NCBI GenBank assembly: GCA_958510875.1
Contig: OY294068.1
Coordinates: forward strand, 152,618,388-152,682,387
Direction: 5' to 3'
Length of the DNA stretch: 64,000 bases
Source of the DNA: Endomychus coccineus
Lineage: Eukaryota > Arthropoda > Insecta > Coleoptera > Endomychidae
A program made the translations under genes and the position numbers. Below are positions 56,297 to 64,000 of this stretch, piece by piece. Every line of letters begins with the position of its first letter. Within the stretch, counting starts at the first letter, position 1. Under the pieces are notes generated by a model, which made no database searches, was not told the DNA's origin, and saw only the letters and a list, made by a program, of their open reading frames with translations.

Positions 56297-57392
56297 ACTT
56301 AAAAAGAGATGATTTCAAAATTTTAACGGAAGAATTTTCAGAGCTATCAAATCAGAAACTTGAACTGCTAATGAGGGAAGGTGTTTTTCCCTAATTGGAA
56401 TTAGGAGAAAATGTGTTTCTTTGTTTTGAAAATATATTAAAATTCCTTTGAATCAAATTAAAAATGAAATCTATTCAATAACTAATGGAAAAATTAAAAC
56501 GAAATTATTTCAAAAAATATTAAGATCTGAAAAAGTTAACTTCATAATCAATGAATATTGATCTGAAAGAAAAATTGGTTCAATGAAATTAGTGAAATGA
56601 TATTTTTAAGTTGTGAAAACATCATGAATTTTCTTTCATATATTAGGTTAAAAACATATTTAATCAATACTTCCTTTCGGTAAATTATATTTTACAATTG
56701 ATAAAAATAGCATCTGATGAATAATTGTTGTCATCTATAAAATGTATGTGTTTCCCTAATTGAAATTAGGAGAAAATGTGTTTCTTTGTTTTGAAAACAT
56801 ATTAAAATTCCTTTGAATCAAATTAAAATTGATAAAAATGATAACTATTCAATAACTAATAGAGAAATCAAAACGAAATTATTTCGAAAAAATATTAAGA
56901 TCTGAAAAAGCTAACTTCATAATCAATGAATATTGATCTGAAAGAAAATTTGGTTCGCTAATTGAAATTAGGAGAAAATGTGTTTCGTTGTTTTGAAAAC
57001 ACATTAAAATTCCTTTGAATCAAATTAAAATTGATAAAAATGATATCTATTCAATAACTAATAGAAAAATTAAAACGAAATTATTTCAAAAATATTAAGA
57101 TCTGAAAAAGTTAACTTCATAATCAATGAATATTGATCTGGAAGGAAAATTGGTTCATTGAAATTAGTGGAAATGATATTTTTAAGTTGTGAAAACATCA
57201 TAAATTTTCTTTCAATCACAACTAGTTTTTCATATATTAGGTTAAAAACATATTTAATCATAACTTCCTTCGGTAAATTATATTTTACAAGTGATAAAAA
57301 TAGCATCTGATGAATAACAGGAAAATTGAAACTTACCTTGAAACAGCTGAACACAAATGATTTCTCGTACATTAAACACTACTATATATAGG
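56297..57392 (-). promoter_or_regulatory. Putative promoter, leader exon and first intron of the loop gene
   Basis: A TATATATA box sits at 57390-57383. About 30 bp on, a short leader would end at the strong donor GTAAGT (57336). The matching acceptor ...AATTAG at 56392-56391 begins an exon whose first ATG is the start chosen for the loop gene. The intron of about 945 nt contains duplicated blocks. An ATG at 57372 would lie upstream of the expected transcription start, and its frame does not join exon 2 without a stop. Confidence 0.55.
56391..57335. repeat. Intronic duplicated blocks
   Basis: A block containing CCTAATTGAAATTAGGAGAA followed by ATGTGTTTCTTTGTTTTGAA occurs near 56391, 56755 and 56955, and the segment 56540-56735 recurs at 57105-57320. 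The copies differ by small changes. Each block carries its own acceptor-like AATTAG, so the first intron has several candidate 3' splice sites. Confidence 0.6.
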
Positions 57393-58529
57393 CAAATTGC
57401 CTTTGATTAAATTGTTGTTGTGAATGAATGATATCTAGCTGAAAGGAAACTGAGTTTGTCTTCTATTATATCGCATAATATTTTGATAAATAATTAGAAC
57501 AATGATTGATTCAAATCATCATATTTTATAACGCAATAATAGACTAGCGGGTTTAAGAGGAATCGCTCTAATTATTCTGCAGATTATTATTATGGATATT
57601 ATTTCATCGATATCCTCAAGTTAAAATTTGGTGAATTTTTCATTAGTTTAGAGAGTTTTGATTTGGATAATCATTAACAATCGTGGAAAACGATGAAATC
57701 GTTTCGATAATAATTCATTCCATATTTTATAAAAGTATGTCAAGCGAAATGGATAGTGTGAACCGAGATATTCAAAATTTTAATCAATTTCCTCTTCGCA
57801 AAATTCTAGTTCATTTTGGAGAAATTCTAACCACTACAAACATTTCAGTCTAAAATAACAATGAATAAGGTAGTTGTATTCAGAGTTGGATGTGGAAATA
57901 TTGATATAATAGAATTATATGTTACATTTTCAAGTTTACTTGTTTTGAGGTTCGAAAAGCGGTTAGTCTGATATTCCTGGAAGAACATCGTAAACTTAGG
58001 AATCTGCAAGGCGATCGTGGAAAATAATTCTTCAATAAGCACTTTAATCACAAGTTAATGGAAAAACATAAAATCAGTCATTGCAATACCTATTCTATGA
58101 AAAAGTCGCTATCGCATTATTAGAACGTTTGAAGAAGCGCTCTACGAACAATTCAGTTTGAGCGGGAAATACAATGTTGTATGATTTGAGCGTGGATGAA
58201 TAACTATTGAAGGGTCAGTGTGGATTCAAATGAATTAAACAATCAGTTGTAATGATGTATCCAGTATACAACAATTTCGTTCTAACTGCAGTGCATGATG
58301 TGGAAAACGTGTGTCTGAAAGCAATGGAAACTATAGAACAATCCCCATCGAAAAACATGCAATCGAACCATTCCCCCCCCCCATTTCATGGTGTTTCATC
58401 AGACATATAACTAAAATATATCTCCATCAACATTGCAAATGTTATGTTGTGAAATGCTTCATATCAGGAACAATCTGCGCGAAGGTAAATGAATATTTGT
58501 AGGTGAAGCTCCAACTAAATCGAGAAAAA

Positions 58530-58784
58530 TCAATCAGTTGCAACTAAATGTTCTACAAAGATAGCGGGCTTAGCGGCGGGCGTCTGAAGATAGTTTTTCC
58601 GAGTTTTAGAAGAGTTTGAAATGTCTGCAATGCATGAAAAATCCCCATGAGGGGTAATGATATTCGATGGCGAACCTTCACACCAACAATCTCTCTGAAT
58701 CATCGTTCGCAAAATTGCGTCGAACCAACATAACAAAATCGCAATCGCGCAAACTTTCACACCAATAATCTCTCTGAGAATCAT
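58530..58784 (-). CDS. Small Cys-containing ORF (right arm)
   Basis: Mirror copy of 53377-53631 with the same protein. Same doubts apply. Confidence 0.3.
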   Translation of the reverse strand: MILREIIGVKVCAIAILLCWFDAILRTMIQRDCWCEGSPSNIITPHGDFSCIADISNSSKTRKNYLQTPAAKPAIFVEHLVATD

Positions 58785-58861
58785 CGATATTCTGAAGATG
58801 AAATTCGATCCTACACCTTCATTGACTTAAATAATGTAAAAAAATAGTGGAAAACGATCAA

Positions 58862-59182
58862 TCATTTCGAGTTTTTATTCAAATACCATTTATTACAAAA
58901 TCTTCTTAATTCATTAATTATTTCACGTTTCTCTTCGATATATCCTTGTAGAGGTATGATTTCTTCTGACCGGTCCAGTAGAACATCTGGGTTGGACCAG
59001 TAAATTATACTTTTATCTCGACTGTGGAATAACATAATATGACGATTCAAATTGTCTCGGCGAGAAAATGTAGCTTCACAATGCTTGCATGAGAAACTGT
59101 GTGTTTTGAAATGTTTTTTCTCGTGCCGCCTCAGCGCATTTGCTCTCGAAAATTCCCTTTGACATTGCCCGCAAACGTGCAT
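58862..59182 (-). CDS. Two-finger C2H2 zinc-finger protein (right arm)
   Basis: Identical 106-residue frame in the right arm, with no difference seen in the protein. All zinc ligands retained. Same upstream iterons and start context. Confidence 0.8.
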   Translation of the reverse strand: MHVCGQCQREFSRANALRRHEKKHFKTHSFSCKHCEATFSRRDNLNRHIMLFHSRDKSIIYWSNPDVLLDRSEEIIPLQGYIEEKREIINELRRFCNKWYLNKNSK

Positions 59183-59190
59183 GGTGGTTG

Positions 59191-59486
59191 ATGATTAACT
59201 AATGACAATGTGATATGGCTGTTTTCAAACACCCTCCCAATAACGATTGGATCCTCCCAAAGAACGTTTGGACCCTCCCAAAAAACATTTGGACCCTCCC
59301 AAGAAAAAACGTTTTGTAACTAATGACAATGTGATATGGCTGTTTTTAAAGACCCTCCCAATAACGATTGGATCCTCCCAAAGAACGTTTGGACCCTCCC
59401 AAAAAACATTTGGACCCTCCCAAGAAAAAACGTTTTGTAACTAATGACAATGTGATATGACTGTTTTCAAAGACCCTCCCAATAAC
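59191..59486 (-). promoter_or_regulatory. G-rich iterons (right arm)
   Basis: Exact structural mirror of 52675-52970, with the same number of words and spacing, upstream of the right-arm zinc-finger gene. Confidence 0.6.
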
Positions 59487-59689
59487 GATTGTCAACGGTT
59501 TTTTCAATATAACTCGAAAAGTATGAAAGATATCGATAATTATCTATCTGATACCTACAACTTTCTCCTTTAACTATTTCCGATCCGAGCTATAGTTTTT
59601 TAAGAAAAACAGCATTTTTGCCAATTTTGTAAGTTATGTTCGACATTTCAGATCAAGTTGCAGAAACTCACCTTTTTAAATTTAATTTG

Positions 59690-59920
59690 CTATACGCTCA
59701 TATTTTTTTTCCATGTATTAATTTCTGCATGTATTGCTTGAACTATATAGATATTACATTTACGGAGAATTGCATAAAATGTGATCCGTAATGAAGTCAA
59801 AACTCGATTGAAACAAAGAACTTCATTAGTGTGGAAGTTGTTAAGAATCGGAATCAATATAATGAAGCAGATTAGATTGGAATCGGAATAAGAATTACGC
59901 ATCCAAGATCCAATATACAT
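59690..59920 (-). CDS. Small hydrophobic ORF (right arm)
   Basis: Mirror copy of 52241-52471 with the same protein. Unknown function, low confidence that it is expressed. Confidence 0.25.
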   Translation of the reverse strand: MYIGSWMRNSYSDSNLICFIILIPILNNFHTNEVLCFNRVLTSLRITFYAILRKCNIYIVQAIHAEINTWKKNMSV

Positions 59921-60779
59921 GTCGTTAAAAAAAGTAAATATTCATAACCTTATGGATCATAGTAAATCACAATTGATATTTAGAAATTGTTGGTGATGAC
60001 AGTCAATCAAAATTATTTTGCCCTGTGAATAGAATTTAATTCTGAGCTACTTCTATTCTTTCCTACTATATCAAATTTTTGACAGAGATTTGAAAACGGA
60101 AAGAGCGAAATTACGATGTTTCTTTGTTCGCAAATATATATTTTCCGATATGTGGTATAAAAGTATATAAAATCAGTTGTGGATTCCAAGTGAAATTATT
60201 GAACGTTCTAATAGCTATCTCAAACACTCGGGTTTTTTTTGTATTATTTTTGAAAAGATTTCAATTATGTACGATAAAACAATCTGTGAATAGATTGGCC
60301 TTGAAAATTTTCTTACCTTCTTGTCTTGGATACACATTTTGAAAAATTCAAGTTCTTTCATATTGAAAGTTCTAATAATTTTGTAAATTATTTTTTTTTT
60401 CGAAGGGAGGGGACGAAATATCATCGCTTGTACTCGTGTACGAAACTCTTAAATGGGCCTTTAATGTGATTAATGTTGTTTTTGTAAATCTGTCGATTAT
60501 TGATTGTTGAAGTAAGTATTTAATAAAAATGTAAGAATATAAAATAAATTGTTTTAAAATTCCCTACTAAGTCTGTTTAAAATTTTTCACGAATTTGATT
60601 CCAATCCTACAGCAGATTGATTTAAATAATGATTGATAATCGTGGTTAACGATGAAAATCGATCGTTTCGATAATTCGACGATGCATTCCATCCAAAAGA
60701 AATGTGTATACAAATTGGATTCAAACGTCATTATTCCTTATTCAAACCGCACACATCTTTTTCATCGCTAAATGCATAG

Positions 60780-61145
60780 GAGCGAAAATCCGTATGGTAT
60801 TTACAAAAGTCTTATCATGGACTCGATTATGTATCTGGGAATGTGGATTATGAAGAAATAAATAATATTCTTAAATCGATTCTCCTGTGTGCAGTCGACT
60901 ATATTTATGTCCGAGGACAGCAAAAAGCCGAATTTTTGAGAAGGAAGTGTATAGAATTGGATGTTTACCCACACATCGTTCAGGTTCATAGTTTCGATGG
61001 TACTCAATGTGAAACGGGGAAATTCGAGCAAACGAACAATTTGACCTGTCTGAATCATCGTAATGATGGTGGAAAATACATGTGTGCAGTTCACCATGTG
61101 GATAAATTACAGCAGTGGTTTCTGAATGTAATACTACCTAAATAA
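60780..61145 (+). pseudogene. Convergent ORF E (right arm)
   Basis: Same frame and truncation as the left copy. One visible difference upstream (CTA versus TTA) is synonymous in this frame, and Asn-to-His occurs in VQVNSFDG. The frame is preserved in both arms although no start codon is evident. Confidence 0.55.
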
Positions 61146-61223
61146 TATGTATTTTATTCTGAAATATTATTAATATCAATCTTTTGCTTGTTTCAATAAA
61201 ACACCTCCTTTACATAATAATTA

Positions 61224-61715
61224 TTATTTATTCAAATGGTAAATAGCTTTCTTCACATTTTTAACAAACATTTTCAATAATAACACTGATAAAGAAGATA
61301 AAATAACATACAAAATTGCGAAAATTTTGGGTATTTCTCCTTCTATTGCAGATGATGTGAGTGTAGTTGTCTTTTGTACGAGATGTGGTAAACATTATGA
61401 TTGTCGGATCATTTGCCATTCAGCCATATCCCCCTCACTTCGATCAAAGAATAAGAGTTTAAGTTTATAATGTATGGTTGTACGATTGTCTTGTGAGATG
61501 TCGAATGTGAATACCTCCAATTGGTTATCATTGATTTTTTGAAAATTCATCGGAATCCATTCGGTACGGTTACACTCCCCACCACCACCTTCGCCGACAT
61601 CCTTCAGACAAATATAGATGCGTTCAACGTGTTGGGGAACGTTCGCGTATAAAATACCATTCAGAATTGTGGTTAGAATCATAAAATTTGTTTTCAACAC
61701 CCGCACTCCCATCAT
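61224..61715 (-). pseudogene. Cluster ORF D, broken by a stop (right arm)
   Basis: Same as the left copy up to ...EWQMIRQS, then a C-to-A change turns the next Ser codon (TCA) into TAA at 61397-61395. This removes the last 56 residues, including the whole predicted membrane segment. Gly-to-Glu occurs in the Gly run. The rest of the frame remains readable to 61224, so the stop is recent. Confidence 0.7.
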
Positions 61716-61857
61716 CCCCACTTTTTACACTTAATTTGTTCAGCAGTCTTATAACTTTAATTTTATCTGCGTAAAAATTCAAGTCTCTTTTTAGTTTATG
61801 AACTTTTTCCACGAATTCGCAAAGTCTGCGTGTGTATTCTTCAAAAGATATATCCAT
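61624..61857 (-). CDS. Cluster ORF C (right arm)
   Basis: Same length and sequence as the left copy apart from Gly for Arg in VKSRDDG. Its frame is open upstream into the ORF B region, but the ATG at 61857 matches the left start. Confidence 0.5.
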   Translation of the reverse strand: MDISFEEYTRRLCEFVEKVHKLKRDLNFYADKIKVIRLLNKLSVKSGDDGSAGVENKFYDSNHNSEWYFIRERSPTR

Positions 61858-61885
61858 AATGATATATTTGTAGATATCTATATTA

Positions 61886-62389
61886 TTATTTTGAGAGCCA
61901 CATAACATCTTCCTTCGTAAGAAATTCGAATAACTTCCAACTATTCGCACTAGAACACATAGGATTCACACTATTGGGGTGATGTAAACAGATGAATTCA
62001 CAATTTCCTCGCTCTAATTTTGGACATTTACCTTTCAAATTCACCACTTCTACTCGATCTAACCCCAATTCTTGGAACGCTCCCCGTAGAAACTTAGCTT
62101 TTATCTTCCCACATACATAAACAGTAGCATCCGGATCGATATTTTCCTTCAAAATTTCATACAATTCATCATAATCCTGATAGCCAGAGGTCCATGGAAT
62201 CCCATGATATTTTTCACAATGAAATATTTTCTTCATTTGCCTCTCAGATAGTTGATCCATCGATTTTGGTGGTTTGAATAGAAAATATTTCTCCAACCTT
62301 TTATCACAGTCCAACAAAGAGAGTTCCTCGATTTTATATACGTTTGCAGAAATCGGGAAACTTTGAATATCAACCACTATAGACGACAT
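61886..62389 (-). CDS. Cluster ORF B (right arm)
   Basis: 167 residues, full length. It differs from the left copy by a handful of replacements (Glu for Lys before ELSLLD, Lys for Glu in CDERLEK, Leu for Ser in VVNSKG, Ser for Leu near the end). The Asp-Ile-Gln start, the YHG centre and all Cys/His residues are kept. Confidence 0.7.
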   Translation of the reverse strand: MSSIVVDIQSFPISANVYKIEELSLLDCDKRLEKYFLFKPPKSMDQLSERQMKKIFHCEKYHGIPWTSGYQDYDELYEILKENIDPDATVYVCGKIKAKFLRGAFQELGLDRVEVVNLKGKCPKLERGNCEFICLHHPNSVNPMCSSANSWKLFEFLTKEDVMWLSK

Positions 62390-62395
62390 TTCAAA

Positions 62396-62935
62396 CTAGA
62401 ATGATAAACTATCCAAATATCTAGTTGCACATGCGCAGATCATTAACATATTTCTTTGACGAAATTTCGAAAGAGTACGTCGAAGCACAAAATTTGGTGG
62501 ACTTATTCTATAGTCGACCTCCCCTCCTATCTCAGAAAACAGTTGAAACATCTTAAAGGTGTAAGAATTTGAAGTATCTCTTCGGATGCTGCGCATGTCA
62601 CATCGGTACGGTAGAAGTGCGATCCGATAAAAATCATCATCAATATCATGTAGCACTCTAAAACAATCAAGTATATACGATCCTGGTTTCGGAACGATAC
62701 CCGAAATTTGATGCAATATGATTTTTCCCATTCTTCTATGTTTATATTTGAACTGACCTTCTATATTCATATCGATTATCTTCCAATCTTCTGGAGGTGG
62801 ATCGAAATCTCCTCCGAAATAGAAAATATCAGCATACGCCCAATCGGTCGAGGCCCCCACCAGGAAAGTTATGAATTCTCCAGCGATTATCCAATTTTTG
62901 GATGGTAATTGTAATTCTTCGAGGATTTCCATCAT
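62396..62935 (-). CDS. Cluster ORF A (right arm)
   Basis: 179 residues from the ATG at 62935. It is like the left copy except for four extra residues near the N-terminus (EILE, a clean in-frame 12-nt difference), Ile for Thr in the ADTFYF motif and Ile for Thr in LHDTDDD. The frame-preserving indel argues for a coding history. Same 6-nt gap to ORF B. Confidence 0.6.
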   Translation of the reverse strand: MMEILEELQLPSKNWIIAGEFITFLVGASTDWAYADIFYFGGDFDPPPEDWKIIDMNIEGQFKYKHRRMGKIILHQISGIVPKPGSYILDCFRVLHDIDDDFYRIALLPYRCDMRSIRRDTSNSYTFKMFQLFSEIGGEVDYRISPPNFVLRRTLSKFRQRNMLMICACATRYLDSLSF

Positions 62936-63089
62936 ATTCGGCGGACACGGTGGTAAGCACACTATGAATAAAACTGTTGTATAATCGAGGAGACATTATC
63001 ACGAACTGAGTTCGATTTAGTTGAAGCAGTCACACACACCCTCATACTCTGCGCTATTGACTTTTTCAACCTAAAATATACAATCAAAA

Positions 63090-63815
63090 CTAAATGCGGG
63101 TGAGAGATAAGAGGTCGATCGAACTGGTAAGTATACATGTAAAATAATAGAACATTTTCAGATAAAAATGACGTGGGTTCGGATCCCTTTCAATCTTTCT
63201 CACCAAAGAATACCATTTTTTTTCATTTGATGTACACGTCGTAGACGTTATGATCGATTCACAACCGCCATGATACCTCGTTGACCACCTCACGTGATAG
63301 CTGCCATGACACCACGTGTCTAGGACCTTTCTTACAAACAACCTGTATATACAACATAACATACTCTTTACAAACCCCCTGTATATATATTCAAACAATA
63401 ATTACAAACACCGAATGCCGATCGTCAGCAGATAGCATGACACCTCGTGACAGACGCCATGACACCTCGTTGATAGCCGCCGTGACAGACGCCATGACAC
63501 CGAAGGAACACGTGATAGCTGCCATGAGACCACGTGTCTAGGACCTCTCTTACAAACAACCTGTATATACAACAATAATTACAAACACCGAATGCCAATC
63601 GTCAACAGATATCATGACACCTCGTGACAGACGCCATGACACCTCGTTGATAGCCGCCGTGACAGACGCCATGACACCGAAGGATCACGTGATAGCTGCC
63701 ATGACACCACGTGTCTAGGACCTCTCTTAGAAACAACCTGTATATACAACATAACACACTCTTTACAAACATTCTGTATATACATTCAAACAATAATTAC
63801 AGACACGGAATGTCA
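63090..63815 (-). repeat. Subterminal tandem repeats, right arm
   Basis: Mirror of the left array with only three units (one 218, one 177, one partial). The arrangement 218-177-partial matches the outer part of the left array, so two 218-bp units were gained on the left or lost on the right. Confidence 0.75.
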
Positions 63816-64000
63816 ATCGTCAGCACAAACCGAGTAACTCACAATCACTGATAATGCTATCTAGCCGATAACGTTATCTACCTGATAACACTAATTACAC
63901 ACACTGGATGCCCATCCGGGTGACTCACAATCACTGATAACGCTATCTAGCCGATAACGTTATCTACCCGATAACATACATCGCCAGCGCAGACCGGAAG

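Larger units (their letters stand above)
47455..64000. mobile_element. Giant inverted-repeat element (palindrome), gene-bearing
   Basis: The left arm is 47455-54738 and the right arm is 57417 to the window end, where it is still in repeat. Mirror coordinates hold over kilobases: position sums are about 112156 to 112161 in the inner part, 111927 in the gene cluster and 111503 near the ends, with the steps explained by a 228-bp tandem duplication (left arm only), a 12-nt indel and two extra 218-bp repeat units (left). The arms look almost identical by eye but have scattered substitutions. The unique loop (54739-57416) carries its own spliced gene. The outer end includes GGAAGTGTGACGTCACTTCC. 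No transposase was recognised. Confidence 0.9.
57417..64000 (-). repeat. Right arm of the giant palindrome (incomplete at window edge)
   Basis: Reverse complement of the left arm. It lacks the second copy of the 228-bp duplication and two of the 218-bp subterminal units, has 12 extra bases in the first cluster gene, and has a stop in the fourth cluster gene. The last bases correspond to about 47503 of the left arm, so only some 50 bp of arm should remain beyond the window if the ends are symmetric. Confidence 0.9.

Noticed and set aside
57070..57372. 100-codon minus-strand ORF as the first exon of the loop gene
   Set aside because: It reads through the strong GTAAGT donor into intron repeats. 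Its frame does not continue into exon 2, and the TATA box position makes its ATG likely untranscribed.
47455..64000. Palindrome as a pure assembly fold-back artefact
   Set aside because: The arms differ by a 228-bp duplication, two 218-bp units, a 12-nt in-frame indel and substitutions, and a unique loop gene separates them. Read-level confirmation is still needed.

Overview
This window looks like AT-rich repeat-dense insect nuclear DNA. Every recognisable coding remnant is an arthropod-type transposable element (mariner/Tc1, MULE, pogo-like, Jockey- and I/R1-like non-LTR, BEL/Pao, Ty3/gypsy, Penelope). The introns I can define are short (about 57-70 nt) with GT..AG ends, as in beetles and many other insects. 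A beetle is my best guess, but the sequence does not prove the order. I found no ordinary host housekeeping gene, no rRNA and no convincing functional tRNA gene.

Layout. 0.5-2.7 kb: two fold-back elements. 3.3-5.7 kb: a nearly intact mariner-like transposon with one spliced intron and one in-frame stop. 6-12.2 kb: a long inverted-repeat pair enclosing a decayed Jockey-type retrotransposon (7.2-11.1 kb, minus). 12.5-16.5 kb: mariner remnants and an LTR/primer-binding-like segment. 16.5-22.3 kb: old inverted repeats, two non-LTR 3' ends and a tRNA-Lys primer-binding-site match. 22.6-25.6 kb: a mariner transposase split by a MULE with a 9-bp target duplication. 26-28.8 kb: a Penelope fragment, a pogo-like deletion derivative and another mariner. 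29.4-31.5 kb: tRNA-like SINE traces and an RNase H-bearing non-LTR element. 33-36.6 kb: a long-TIR nonautonomous element and gypsy pol debris. 37.4-40.6 kb: a BEL/Pao gag interrupted by a mariner. 41-47.4 kb: a fold-back element, tRNA-headed repeats and an inverted satellite array.

The remarkable part is 47.45-64.0 kb: one giant near-identical inverted repeat. Its arms are about 7.3 kb (left, complete) and at least 6.6 kb (right, running off the window), around a 2.7-kb unique loop. Each arm carries subterminal tandem repeats with a 218/177-bp period, then a tight same-strand cluster of four ORFs (gaps of 6 and 28 nt, then an overlap), a convergent truncated paralogue of the second ORF, G-rich iterons and a C2H2 zinc-finger gene. 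The loop carries a spliced minus-strand gene: seven coding exons keep one open frame across six introns to a 237-residue protein. It has a TATA-like box and a possible leader exon upstream, and a polyadenylation signal downstream. The arms differ by substitutions, small indels and repeat copy number, and one cluster gene is broken by a stop in the right arm only. I see no known transposase, integrase, reverse transcriptase or polymerase in the element. My inference is a large virus-like or giant-TIR mobile element of a kind I cannot name, possibly moved in trans. The coding density is viral in style, but the family assignment is open.
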